Source: Chara braunii
Taxonomy: Eukaryota; Streptophyta; Charophyceae; Charales; Characeae
Length of the DNA stretch: 44,648 bases
NCBI GenBank assembly: GCA_003427395.1
Contig: BFEA01000006.1
Span: 4,673,865 to 4,718,512, forward strand
Direction: 5' to 3'
Below, piece after piece: positions 27,634-38,518 of the stretch. A program made the position numbers and the translations under genes. The notes beneath the pieces are model-generated. The model did not search any database and was not told the origin of the DNA. It worked only from the letters and a program-made list of their open reading frames with translations. Each line of letters begins with the position of its first letter. Position 1 is the stretch's first letter.

Positions 27634-30600
27634 GACCTCTTCACGATCAATATCACAGAGTTACCAGGCAGGTACGTGTATACCAAGTTCTCTGACTGTG
27701 CACAGGGTTTGTCTGTACTTATACTGAATTGTCTGAGCCCACACTGGGTTGCCTAGGCCTGTTTTGCAGTTTGTCTGAGTCTGGTTCGTACGAGTCAAAG
27801 TTTTTCAAAACTAGGGTTACCATTAGTCCACTGGGTATAGACGCAAGGCTACGAGAGTTCCCTCTGCGAACAGCTCTCAACTTAGCTCCTCAACTTCGGG
27901 ATATAAACCCAGCACGGATGGTCCTGATCCCTCAGATAGCAAGGCTTGGGGTGCTATTGACGGAGGACCACCCTGTCCCTCACGTACGATTGCACAGACA
28001 GATCCACCCCCCCCTAGAGGCGAATCACGAATTCAATCAGAGCGTGTTCACCCCCTGATCCGGCCTTTGTTAAAGATGGACACTCTTGCGATAGGCTCAG
28101 ACGACACCACACGGTTCATTATGCACAGAGTGTGGGGCAACGTCAACAGAAGTCCCCTTCACTCGAATAGCGCAACTACGATCTCCACTCATGCGTCACA
28201 CAATACTTTTGTTATTGATACGTGTGAAGCTCATATCTGAATCTCGCCTAGTGCTGAACTAGTTTCGAGACCATCCCAAATAACTCACTCAAAGGATCTC
28301 AAAGAAAATATAGGCCCCGCTCAGTCTGCCCTCGAGTACCATAGCTCAGGGAAACACAACAAAACGCATAATTACTCACCAAACTCACTCCTCAGACATA
28401 GAGCCTTCTGCTCTCGCACCCTCAAAAGAAAAGAAAATTTAACAATTAAGACCCGGTTCTGCCTAAAACATCACAACACATCACAACATCTTATGGGATT
28501 TTGTCTTGTGCGTAATTAGGTTCTGCAATCCAACCCACAAGTGAGTTGGCATACCAGAACCCAGTTGAACGTTCCTCTGAGTATCGCATAATGTGAACTG
28601 TGTGTACTTTTCTCAACCCACAAATGCACTCTGATTCCCGGTAGCTTACCCGTTACCCATTATACACTTGAGCCAACTAAAATTAAAGTGCAGATCACTA
28701 ATCCCCGTCGAGTAAATATTTAGCCAGCAGGTAAGCGACTTTCCTCAGCACTAGCTTTCTCTTGTTCATTAATCAAAGCTAGACCACAAGAGTCCTTCGG
28801 CAGCGTCGAGTGACTGGCCAAAAAAACAGAAAATACCTTTATTAAGAGCAAAAACTTCAGAAGAGTTCAGGGCCAACAGTAAAACTAGCCCCCTTGCTGT
28901 GCAAAGTTATTTGGCCCTTCCAAGACACTACCCACTCACCCTACCAAACGACCTTGTCAGGATTACGTGGGAACGCAACATCCAGAGTCTTATTAAAGTT
29001 CTTTCGATTTTGATCGTTATCAACCACTCCCTTAAGCGGCGTGACCTTTCGGTACCCAAGTATACTTAGTTGTCAGTTTAGTCCTTTCGGTCTCGCAGCC
29101 ACTACTCCCGTCAAAAATGACTGGTCTTCGCGTGTAAAGCTTGACCTCACATCTTCAGTCTATCAGATGTCAGATCTCGTTAGGCCTGCATTGACCGTTG
29201 AGCTTACTAACCAACAACCAATACTCATCACTATCATCCTTCATAACAAAACTTGACATGGCCCCATTCGTAACGGTAAGCAGCCTGTACGTTCCCTCTC
29301 AACTTTTCGAACTTCAAGAAGCAAAGAGCAGATGGGTGTCACATTGAAGTTGAATCAATATTCATGTTGCGACAAGGTGTTGACGTCAGCAGTGAACTCG
29401 CGCGCAAACTTTCTCATGCGAACCATCTCTCTTTACTCACGCGCGTCATGCACTCACGTGAGAGCACATCCTCTCACATGTCTCCCTTCTCTGTTCAGCA
29501 TGCGGGCGGTGATCAGCGCACCGTTATGCCGGCCATGTTTTACCTTTGCAGATTGCGCGCGGTGCCCTTGTCTTCTTTGAACAGCAGGAGACTGGCGGTG
29601 ACAAGCAGAAGGCTCCTCTCATCCTTCATGGCAATACANCATTGTCAGTTGGCAGCGATGACCTCACCATCTTCTCACACGGCCTCTGGCTCTGTTACGT
29701 GCAGCCTGTGCGCGCACATAACTACCTTTCAACTCAATCACCGCGCTCGCTCACGCTGACTCGCCCACATGTCTACTCTCCGTAGCTTGTCATGTTTCGC
29801 AGTCCGATTGACGTTAGCATCTCCCTTCGCGTGCGCTCAGCTCTAGTCCCCCTCCTTTCCGTTGACCCTCTCATCACGCTCTATCAGGCTGCCACGCAAG
29901 TGTCGGGTGTACTGCCCACCGTCTCTCTCACACCTCTCGCTGACCGCCTTCTTACAGGACACGTCACCTGCTGTGCATGTGCTTGTGTAACTCTCCCTAC
30001 TTGTCTCTCAGAATAGCACGTGTTGACCCCCTTCGGACACTGCCCCATGTGTCTCTCTTGTCCCCCCTCAGGCCGCGCCACGTGTCAGACCAGCTCCCTG
30101 CATGTCCGTACCACTGTACGTTTTCTCTCTGTTTCGAGTTCCGTCCTGTCCCACTCTCGCGCGTGTGTGTTCTCTCAGACCTGCCTTTTCCCCTTGCTCG
30201 GCCTCGCGTCCCTCCTCTACCCGGTTTGCAGCTCGATGATGCTTCTGGATCTCCCCAGGTCTGTTCCAGGACCTGAGATCCGTCTCTCGGTCCGCCTCAC
30301 TCATTACGCTTTCCCCACCTGAATCTCTCTCGTTGTGTTGTTCCTCCCTTGTCTCGGTCCCAGTTGATGACTCGTTCTCGTGATAGATGACCGACACCCT
30401 CAAGCCCACGGTCACCCCGTCTCGTCTGCACCTCCGCTCTTCCCTGTCGCGCACTTCGGAAATGGCAGCCTGCAGCCTCTGATCACCTCGCATCTCCTCC
30501 TCTCCCCCCCCTTCTATGCAGATCTTCAGTCAGACTACCTTTCCCCCGTCATAGTTCAGGACTGTAGTGATCTGAGGGCCTTCACCCGACATTGGAACCC

Positions 30601-31336
30601 AGCGCACCGTGTGCCGCCAACAGTCAGGCCTATAGCCGTGTAGTGCCATAGCCACTCAGGATAGCCAGCCCCCGCTTGATAGACAGCAAAACACTAGACC
30701 GTCGACTTCCAATAGCAGACCACTCCCCACCGGAACTCGCAGTACAGACTGTATACCACTAGGCGACTGGTCGCGGACAATATCTCAACTCCCTCTCCCT
30801 TTTATAGGCCTGTCCCCTGCGTTCCAGACGAAGGACTCAGATTAGTCCTTTTCATACCTTACCCGACTTCAAGAATTTTACAGTCTTTAAAATGACCAAT
30901 AATTTAAAACCGAATAATTTCAGAGATTAACACACTTGCCTAAACTCAATCGGTCGATCATGGACTAGCCTCGCTCTTGACAGTCCCAGATCCTAGCGAT
31001 ATGGCAACAGGTTCGACACTGTGGTCCCATAACGGGAGATCGACAATCGCTTTTTCCCCTTTTTAGTACAGCCTCGGCCTATCCCCGTCGGGTACCCGTG
31101 TCCAATGGCAAGGAGGGGGCTTATGACCCTCCACGCGGGGTGATAGGTTCCCTACCAATGCGGCCGCGGGTCGCCCTTCTTTTGAGGCCCGACCGCGCGG
31201 CACTCAGTCGGTGCACATTCTCAGACGAAACAAGTGGGGCCGGCCAACTCGAGCCACCGCTCCAAATTCGGACCGTTGGCTTTCCCGCGATGTGACAAAG
31301 AAGGTAAAGGAGGGCCACGCCTGAAAACCGGTAAGG
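27634..31336 (-). other. LTR interior of element 3 without recognisable genes
   Basis: About 3.7 kb on the minus strand give no frame related to the alpha or beta families. The plus-strand frames at 29300-30650 lie in a CpG- and CTC-rich stretch and have no family motifs; I regard them as chance. CACGTG/ACGTG words recur there (for example near 29454, 30018 and 30078). A single N lies at 29639. An untranslated leader or a buried older insertion are both possible. Confidence 0.4.
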
Positions 31337-31348
31337 TAATAATAACAA

Positions 31349-31407
<59 letters not shown>
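31337..31407. repeat. (AAT)n microsatellite in the LTR
   Basis: An AAT/TAA trinucleotide run covers about 31350-31407 after a broken start. It lies downstream of the TATA-like box on the minus strand, so it would be transcribed. The poly-Tyr and poly-Ile frames over it are artefacts. Confidence 0.95.
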
Positions 31408-31408
<1 letters not shown>

Positions 31409-31858
31409 CGCAGAAAAGGAAAGATGACATTTCAAATTTCCTCCGCGAAGCAACCTCGCTTGAATAGTGGAGCGAGTCCACGAACAAATCTAAACCCTAA
31501 CCTTCAACCCTTTTTACATGTCTCACTGTATTTAACCCTTAACACCGCTACTGGGGCCCTACCACGCAGTTCGGACAAGCAGGTCCGATATAGGTAGTAT
31601 GCGAGGGGTCGGTGAGGCCTAGACCATGAGACCGTAGTAGCAGTCCGAAACCTAAATCGACGGCCTTCCCTACGAAGTGACAGGACCCTAACAAAAGGGA
31701 ATTTCGATAAGTTAGTAATGTTAAAATTAATGGCAAGAAAAATAACAAGAGAAAAGGAAAACTCAGACGATACGGCAGACAACCGCCACTAGATCATTCC
31801 ATACTAGAACGACAACCCTGATTCACATGTTGATCAGGCTTCCCGTTTTCTTTTTCTC

Positions 31859-31868
31859 TTTTTATATC
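31859..31868 (-). promoter_or_regulatory. TATA-like box of element 3
   Basis: The minus strand reads GATATAAAAA about 425 bp inside the U3 end of the LTR. The same word is kept in the other LTR at 13836-13845. If it is the promoter, transcription would start near 31830 and the RNA would carry every alpha and beta frame before gag. That role is inferred. Confidence 0.55.
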
Positions 31869-32293
31869 TTTACTTACATTTTATCCTTTTTGTTCAGCTC
31901 TTCTTTCCTTTTCGGCAGCAACCTGCCCTCATATACCTGACCCATAACTCTGTACAGGGATGCTCGGCGCGCAGTTGAAAAGACTGGACCAGTCTTTCCA
32001 CCTCCGCGTCCCAGGGCGAGCCCGGCGGCTACCACGGCCACACGCCGGTTGTGCTCTGCTGTATAGCAGGGCGCCGAGCCTGCGTGGACCAATGGAAAGT
32101 CCTATGGCGCACCCTTTTGTCCGAGCAAACGCCGAACAGGGCTGGTCCACGTCATGGTACAGCCTAGGTACCAGGGAACTTAATTCTGAAACACAGCCAT
32201 AGACCCCCATCAGCCACGACACTGGGACAAGGGGCCGTTATCAGACAGGGACCTAATACACAGAGGAGGGCTGGGACACCGCGCCCTCCGACA

Positions 32294-32417
32294 CCGCGCA
32301 GCATAGTCCTCGTAAAAGTATAGAAGAGGACGACTATCGACTTCCGCATGTGCCTCGGAACGAAGGGCGGTCACCCGCGAAGTGACCGCTTCCGAAGGCG
32401 TCGAGAGTGTCGTCCAG
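32294..32417 (-). other. Element 2 sequence between the gag stop and element 3
   Basis: This is the short stretch of element 2 between the gag stop and the element 3 insertion. On the minus strand the gag frame, read past its stop, contains a further TAG and no recognised motif. It should join element 2 pol at 12600, but no matching duplication of the junction bases is visible. Confidence 0.55.
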
Positions 32418-33934
32418 TCACTCGCAACGGTGCTCAGTTTCCCGATTTGCCTTTGCCTTTCGACGGGCAGCCCACTGTGTCGTGGAGATCATTGTTACAC
32501 CATAGACAATAGCGGAATCTCGTGCGTGCCTTGTACGATTGTTCAGAGAGATCGTAGTGGGACCATGGGGCTGGAGCTGCTGCACCGGGCCCAGGGATAG
32601 ATGCGGTGTTTGTCTTCGTCTTGCCGCGTCCTCGGCCTTTGTCGGGGTGGCCACCATCCCAGACGGCTGCGAGTCTGTCCCCTTATTGGCAGACACAGCC
32701 TCGCTAGATTGGTCGTTTGGCGTTGCCGCCGCGACCATGGCCACTTTCGACCGATGCTGATCTCTGCTCGGGCCTGTCGCAGACGAACGGTGGAGGTTCT
32801 TGGCCTCCTTGTTCGTGACAATAATCTGCACAGCCTTGTCGAAGAGCTCCGCTGTTGTCGTCAGGGTGTCCTCAACGTGAGTCAAGGCGTTGCCCAACGC
32901 CCGACACGACCTCGAGATGAAGTAGTGTTTGACGGCCTTGAAGCCCATTTGAATGTCTACGACGGATGTCAAGCGTTGGTACTCGACAATCAAGTCAACA
33001 CTCGACAGCGTGCCTTGTTCGAACGTCATCAATTTGTCCATTGCCTTGATCTCTCGCGGCTCTACCTGGAACCGCTTATGCCACGCCGCCTTTAGATCAT
33101 CCTAGCTGATCTTGCTGTACAAGTCGGCAGCTACCACCCCATACTTGGACAAGCGATTGTCCAACCATGCTTGGCACGCACCCCCCGACCGGGAGTATAA
33201 GTACGCGGATGCTTGTCCTCGCTGATGTGGTGTAGCTGCAACTTGAGCTCGAACTTGCGGAACCACGAAATCGGGTCCGTCTTCGTCGAATCGCAGAAGA
33301 TCTCCTGATCATCGAAACTTGGAGTCGTCTCACGCGGTGCTGAACTTGGGTTGACGGCAGCAGCACATATCCGTTGTTCCAATTGTTGCGTGGCGGTTTG
33401 CTGTAGCTGCGTGTCGTCCTTAAGGGCTCCGACGTCGATCTCCAATGCATTGAGGCTATCGGAGGTGTTGGAGGAGCTAGCATAGGGGGCGGCGACGGGT
33501 CCTTGCTCCAGCTGCTGGAGGCGACTGTTGAGTTGAGCCAACGCGTCGTCAAGGCTATGGATGTCCTCCTGTTGTGCAATGCACGTTGCTAGGAGATCCG
33601 TGAAACGGGAGAGGAGTAGAGCGATCTTGCTTTCACTCTCTTCTATCTTACCATTCTCGGCTTTGGCCCGCCACTCTGCTGCCATTGTGAGCAAAGCTCG
33701 CTCTCCGCTGAATATCTTCTCGCGTCGTTGAATTCATTTTTCATCGGCAGCCTTTGTTGTTGCCTCGTCTTGCTGGCGCTGCTGTTCGATTGCCAACAGA
33801 CGTGCCTCCTCGGCATCCTCTTCCTTCTTCTTGTCTGCGGCTGCTACCTCATCCGCCCGTTTCTTGGCTTCGGTAAACAAAGCCGTCATCCGGACCTGAT
33901 AGGCCTCGACTGTTTCCCTGGGCTTCTGATCCAT
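32418..33934 (-). pseudogene. gag: Element 2 gag, broken
   Basis: The gag polyprotein of the outer Ty3/Gypsy element. The ATG at 33934 (MDQKPRETVEAYQVRM) opens a charged N-terminus (KKKEEDAEEARLLA). A TGA follows near 33734 and the same frame resumes (LLTMAAEWRAKAENGK). The body has coiled-coil-like Leu/Gln repeats (LAQLNSRLQQLEQG) and the start of the capsid-type domain (DPISWFRKFELKLQLHHISEDKHP), then a frameshift near 33200. The capsid part continues in another frame (WLDNRLSKYGVVAADL, AWHKRFQVEPREIKAMDKLMTFEQG). The last piece ends at 32418. I see no intact zinc knuckle. Element 3 sits about 125 bp further on. Confidence 0.85.
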
Positions 33935-34002
33935 GTCAGTTGTTTGTAAGCGTGTGAACATAGATCGGGCCGGAGGACTGCTGTCGTGGTACTCCCTGCT
34001 GC

Positions 34003-34094
34003 TGACGTGGCACTGTTGTCGGCTGACGTGTCCTGCTGACGTGGTCCTGCTGACGTGGTCCGCTGACGTGGTCTGCAACGTGGCCTGCTGACGT
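34003..34094 (-). promoter_or_regulatory. Array of TGACGT(GG) motifs upstream of element 2 gag
   Basis: TGACGT occurs six times in 92 bp (34003, 34024, 34037, 34051, 34064 and 34089), mostly as GCTGACGTGG. TGACGTGG is the core bound by plant bZIP factors. The array lies 70-160 nt upstream of the gag start in the transcribed leader. It could be a downstream enhancer or merely a minisatellite that happens to contain the motif. Confidence 0.5.
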
Positions 34095-34872
34095 AACAAC
34101 TTATCAATGTCACAGCAGGGGTTACCCGGAGACGGATAGAGAAGATAAGACCAGAGGGGGCAACAACATAAGTGGGGAGACGTGGGTGGAATAAATCGCC
34201 CAGATAGGGAGCCACTAATCAAAAAGAAAAGTTCGAACTTTTGCAGAGAAAAAAAAAATTCGAGAAAAATAAAATCCCGAGTTTTGCAAGTTCAGTAGGT
34301 CTCCCAATCTCCCTTGAAGTGCGAAATTGTCAATGAGAAAAAAATTCGACCTTTCAGACTGCCAATGACTATCAGATAGTGAAAATCATAAAACTGTGAA
34401 TAAAAAGAATTCCGAAAAGGGGAAAAAAAAAAAATTCAGAATGTGAGAGTACGCGCAGTTTGGAAAATGGACCTGCAAGAGGGATTTCCCGTACCGTTTT
34501 TAAAAAAAACGAATATCGGAATTAAAAAATATTTCAGATTTTCGAATAACGGGAAATTGCAAAAGGAAATCGAAATTTTCAGAAAAAAATATTCTGGATT
34601 TCCAACGACGAAATTTTGAATTTTCAGAAGAAAAAACAAAAACGAAAATTTCAGGTGTTGCACTATTGCGATTTTCCACAACAGAAATAGTGGGAAAACA
34701 AAATCCAAGAGGAAAAAAAATTCGATTTTTGGCAGTGAGGTCAAAATCGTGATTTTGGGTGCTAATTAGTGTGCTCTAATCAATCAATCAATCAATCAAT
34801 TAATCGATCAATCAAGACTAATCAACTAATTAGTCCCCGCACACGTGTCAGATAAGGTTGTCCTGATTCACG
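34095..34872 (-). other. AT-rich untranslated leader of element 2
   Basis: Between the primer site and the TGACGT array the sequence is rich in A-runs (AAAAAATTC, AAAAAAAAAATTC) and has no coding signal. A (CAAT)n tract lies at about 34777-34805. On the minus strand these become T-rich runs. Confidence 0.7.
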
Positions 34873-34890
34873 TGCGGTGTTCCGATACCA
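34873..34890 (-). promoter_or_regulatory. Primer binding site of element 2 (initiator tRNA-Met type)
   Basis: Two bases inside the 5' LTR the minus strand reads TGGTATCGGAAC, which matches 10 of 12 bases of the usual initiator-Met primer site TGGTATCAGAGC. The position is right and the match is imperfect beyond that. Confidence 0.75.
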
Positions 34891-34892
34891 AC

Positions 34893-36049
34893 TGTTACAT
34901 TCCCAGTTGGGCGATGTACATATATAACCAAGGATCCGCAATGTGATAAAAAGGACTGAATGGACAATGCAGTGCTAGTGGAATCCCAACCAGCAGTGTA
35001 CATCCTGATACATACAAAAATGGTGCTTTGTAGCGCAGTGGAAGACTTTAAGTCCTGACCTCAGCAGAATGCTGGAATACCAATGACAGCGCAGCAGAAT
35101 GCTGGAATACCAATGACTAGCCCAATCAATGTCGCAACGCAGACCAAACATACATCATCCTCATCACATGGTGTGAAGGGGCCTGGCGCTACACATAGGA
35201 CGAATGTGCCAGGTCCAGATCATGCACAGACAAAGAAGAGGGAATCAGACGAAGAAGAGGGGGGGGAGATGTGAATGTCGTCAACACCAAGTCTTCGTTA
35301 CGAGTCCCAAATAATCGCTCGTCAAAATGTCTGAAGCCCAATGCCGAGTCTGGATCCAAATGTCACCAATCCCGCTCTCTCGTAGTCTGCTGATGCAGTG
35401 AAGCCGGGTAGCGAGAGCGTGAGAGGGAGATGGTGGACTGAGAAATAGAAGAAGAAGAACTCTCTCTCTCTCCCATGTGCCAGGTACTAACCTGTGAAGA
35501 TGGCGCTGTGCTGCAGGTACCTCGAAGACGAAGCTGGAGCTATAGCGCTGCAGCGCTTCTCCAGAGTGCTGCTGCCGAATCCTGAAGACTACACCTGCCT
35601 CCTGAACTGCACGTGAAGTGCCTGGGAAGTCCCTATGAACTACCTGCAGCCTGCAGGGCGGGCCAGTCCTATATAGTGCTGGCCCGTCCAGGAGGCTGCT
35701 CTTGCCAATGCCAAAACGTGCCAGACCCTGGCGTTGAAGCTCAACCAAAGGTTGTCTTGAAAACAGGCCCAAAATGGCCTGTGCTAAAACCCTGATCTGG
35801 TGCCTAGGTTTCAGGGCAGGTCGGTCTTATGAGGGCTGAAAATGGCCCTCCGTTTCAGGCTGAAAAGACTCAGGGCCTGGACAGCCCTGTTTTAGGCTGA
35901 AACGACACAGGGCCTGCAGGCCCTTGTTTTCAGGCTTTCGGGCTGAAACGACACAGGGCCTGTGGCCCCTTGTTTTCAGGCTTTCACGCTGAAAACGACA
36001 TGGGCCTGAAAATGGCCCGTGCAGCCTGTTGCAGGCGCAGCATGTAAGA
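34893..36049 (-). repeat. 5' LTR of element 2
   Basis: This uninterrupted LTR of 1,157 bp begins TGTTACATTCCC and ends GCATGTAAGA. It preserves the empty target of the LINE (35126-35140) and lacks the 114-nt intron-like block of the other copy. At about 35830-36040 it has tandem GGCC-rich units (CAGGGCCTG...CTTGTTTTCAGGC), one more than the other LTR. CT-rich tracts near 35460 are shared by both. Confidence 0.92.
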
Positions 36050-36053
36050 TAGG
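36050..36053. other. Right target-site duplication of element 2 (TAGG)
   Basis: These four bases match 7155-7158 on the far side of the element. Confidence 0.6.
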
Positions 36054-36281
36054 GGTGTAGGTCAATAGGAGTTGTCTGTTGGTAGCTTGGGCCCGAGCTC
36101 TGTACAGGAGACTGACATTGTTGACATTGGTGGTGTTGATTCCCAGAAGAGGGCTTTCATTATCTCACGACTTCAATGCTTTGCTCATACCTATATTTAG
36201 TGTTCAATCTGCTTTCAGTTTGGGCTCAAAGTTATCCCGATTTCTATGGAATGGTGCTATGTGGTTTATTCAACTTTATTG

Positions 36282-37531
36282 TGCGAGGATTTGACCCCTC
36301 GGCAGTGTTGGGAAAGGCCTTGCCCGCTCTAAGTGAAGGCGGGGCTGCCAATATGTGCCAAGGCCTGGGTACAGGCCAGTGTGATCACCCTAAAGGGGTT
36401 GTATATGTGCGGGGAATGAGCCCTTGCGGGACCCTTAACAGACATGCACATGCTCTGGGCAGAGGCCCTCAGCAAGCCCTGTGCCCGCCCTAAGTGAAGG
36501 CGGGCCTGAATATTCACAGGAGGCCAAGATTTGACATTTTTCCATACGAGGGTATCAGACAGTTGCAGCATGCCAGTTGGTTACAGAGCAACGTGAGCCT
36601 CTCCAGGCTCTTTCCAGAAGTTGCAACCTCGACTGGCAGTTGAGCCCAGGGCCCCGTACAGTTAATGCCCTGGGTGTGTGCTTTCAGAGGCCGACACATC
36701 ATACAACAGCCACGGACCAATGAGATGGCAGCATTGTCGGCACAAAGTGGCCGTGAGCCAATCACATCACAACGAACATGTGGAGGCCCGTGGACTGCCT
36801 GGACGTGGCCAACTGTAAAGGGCCCAGGCCAGTAACTGCAACTGGGTCTGGACGCACACACTGAGGCCCGACTGGAAGCTACTGGATGCTCGCCCAGCCA
36901 GGCCCAAAGGCAGCAGAGACTGAGCTCACTCTCCGTATAGGAAAGTGAGCATCGCTGGGGAGGTCATTCTGGCCTGGGCAGGCAATGCGGCGGCGCTGCT
37001 GCCTTGCAAGTTCGTGTTTGAGACGAAGCTGCCTGCTGGGTCGTGCACACGGGCGCTGAGGTGTGAGGTGCACTGCTGGGCAGTGGGCGCACGGCAACCA
37101 TAGCCGGGTTGCTGAGCGCAGGACTGGATGGGGATGGTGGTCTTTGGGTGTTGAGAATGCACACTGGGAAGTCAGGGGTGATGAGTAGAGATGAGATACA
37201 TACCTGGTGCATGAGGGAGGTCAGCTATGGTGTTGACGTCATGTACATTGGTCTTCAAGGTCGAAGTGAGCCTGTTGCGTGAAGGTTGGTGTGGTAGGAT
37301 AGGCGAGTAGTGTACGCTGGGCGCTGGGCGCCAGACAGAGTAGGAGCAACATTGGATACGGTGTTGGTGTGGCCTGAGGGCTTGGACATTGGCTCGTGAG
37401 TTCATTGTATTGCTCTATTCTGGATGGAATCTCGGTGCATTTGCACTCTTTGCTCACACATGACTACTTGGACATCTGTGTGATTTCACAACTTAGTTTT
37501 CTGTATATCGCTCTTGCTCATATTCCTTGCA
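36282..37531 (+). repeat. 5' LTR of element 4
   Basis: The LTR begins TGCGAGGATTTGACCCC and ends CCTTGCA, forming inverted termini (TGC..GCA). An initiator-Met primer site follows three bases later, so it is a 5' LTR read on the plus strand. The same start reappears at 44556 after a polypurine tract. Two inverted solo copies of the family lie at 38519-39560 and 42908-43806. Landmarks shared with those copies include the CCTAAGTGAAGGCGGGCC region and a GATGTCAAC/GACGTCAAC word. Confidence 0.85.
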
Positions 37532-37534
37532 ATT

Positions 37535-37552
37535 TGGTATCGGAGCTGGTTC
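37535..37552 (+). promoter_or_regulatory. Primer binding site of element 4 (initiator tRNA-Met type)
   Basis: TGGTATCGGAGCTGG follows the LTR end CCTTGCA after a three-base spacer. It agrees with TGGTATCAGAGC at 11 of 12 positions. Confidence 0.85.
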
Positions 37553-38518
37553 GGAAATTGCCATTCTGGCGCTAGTGTCTTGGTTACTTGGTGCGTGGAC
37601 GAAGCTTCTGTGCAGTGAGGATACCTTGGCGCTGGCTTGATTAGCCCCACCCGGGTAGAGGGGTGAGAGGCTGGAAGGTTGTGGCGACAGTGGATGTGCG
37701 TGGAATGAAGAGAGCATGCTGACATGGCATTTTGGCTGAGGTGGCACAGCCTTGTGTTGTTTGTGGTACTGAGGCTATGACTGGTCATCAAAATGCACGT
37801 CGGCTCAATTGGTGAGAAATCTGTGGTTGGGGGCAGCTATCTCCAGGTACGTTGTTCCCTTACCTTATCTTCCCTCTCAATCTCTTCTTACCATGAGGAA
37901 GTGAGTCCAACCTTGAGTGTCCTCTCTTTTGTGTAAGGAGTCGTGAGCGCTCTACCTTGAGAGGCGACATTCTTCCCTGTGGCACATCTGGCAGGAGAGG
38001 GCGGTGCCTCTGAAGGGCCCTAGTTGAAGCACGGGTCACGGTCACCATGCCAACCCATGGGAGTAGTACACGCAGGCCATGCTGCTTTGTCCTTTGAGGC
38101 TCTTTGCTGCGCTGATAGAAGGGGTGTGCGGACTGACCAATCCTTTGCAGACGCTTACCAGGCCGTCTATAAATATTTCTGGTTGGGGGTCTGAACTGTA
38201 GTCAGACGTAAGGCTCGTTGGACGCGAGGATAAAGAATGGGCAGGCTGGTCATAAGCATACACCTTGGGCACAGGGGTGGGCCGCTAATGCACACCTTAG
38301 ACACCGCTGCTTGATGATACAGGGGAAGGAAGTTTCCAGTTGGTGCTGGAATATCATTATCATTTTTATTACCATTCCACATGCATCTGCACAAATGATT
38401 TTCTTTATTTTGATTAGTTAGGTGTGACAGACTGCTAACACCTGACAGACAGCTCTAGACCAGAACTGAAGTAGTCTACCATTGCCAGTTCTATTTACTG
38501 CTGCTGTTGGAGAACTAG
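37553..38518 (+). other. Element 4 leader, gene-free
   Basis: This untranslated sequence runs from the primer site to the first solo LTR. The open frames are short and lack any recognisable motif. Confidence 0.5.

Larger units (their letters stand above)
12601..32293 (-). mobile_element. Element 3: Ty3-like retrotransposon with a giant, gene-bearing LTR
   Basis: This minus-strand element is bounded by TGTTGCAC (12601) / TGTCGCAT (24063) and CTCCGACA (14270 and 32293). It has a tRNA-Asp primer site (24041-24058) and a complete though damaged gag, protease, RT, RNase H and integrase series. It lies between the gag and pol of element 2. The right (5') LTR is about 8.2 kb, and the left (3') LTR is about 1.7 kb because of an internal deletion. 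In the 310 alignable bases beside the primer site the two LTRs show about a dozen differences, mostly transitions, so the insertion is not recent. I found no matching target duplication (left GCTGT, right CCGCG), so one end may be rearranged. Eight or more extra small frames precede gag. Confidence 0.8.
24063..32293 (-). repeat. 5' LTR of element 3, about 8.2 kb
   Basis: The borders are TGTCGCAT (24063) and CTCCGACA (32293), matching the borders of the shorter left LTR. In transcription direction it holds U3 with a TATA-like box (31868-31859), an (AAT)n tract, a long region without supportable genes (31300-27650), a beta frame (27633-27421), two 12-bp minisatellites, a beta frame (25827-25573) and an alpha frame running into the N gap. 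The right copy is the ancestral form, because its alpha frame stays homologous to other alpha proteins across the point (25334) where the left copy is deleted. The gap (24373-25102) hides the end of the alpha frame. An 8-kb LTR is far beyond ordinary sizes. Confidence 0.75.
7159..36049 (-). mobile_element. Element 2: Ty3/Gypsy LTR retrotransposon split by two nested insertions
   Basis: The outer element runs on the minus strand. Its LTRs begin TGTTACAT and end ATGTAACA (36049 carries ATGTAAGA). The four bases TAGG precede the left LTR (7155-7158) and follow the right LTR (36050-36053), a credible target duplication. In transcription order it reads: 5' LTR (34893-36049), initiator-Met primer site (34873-34890), leader, gag (33934-32418), then element 3, then pol (12600-11030), polypurine tract (10880-10868) and 3' LTR (10867-7159), which holds a LINE. 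Without the insertions it would be about 6.7 kb, a normal Ty3/Gypsy size. Gag and pol are both broken, so it is dead. Confidence 0.85.

Noticed and set aside
29332-30643. Several open frames on both strands in the CpG-rich LTR interior
   Set aside because: They lack family motifs, overlap each other in all frames and are related neither to the alpha and beta families nor to gag/pol. Biased composition explains them.
25334-31750. Treating this stretch as a separate insertion into a short LTR
   Set aside because: The alpha core remains homologous to other alpha frames across 25334, and no duplication or inverted ends are visible at the edges. A deletion in the left copy explains the data better, although copies elsewhere could overturn this.
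33728-33949. A hydrophobic plus-strand frame opposite element 2 gag
   Set aside because: It is the antisense shadow of the Lys/Glu-rich gag N-terminus, which yields Leu/Phe-rich translations.
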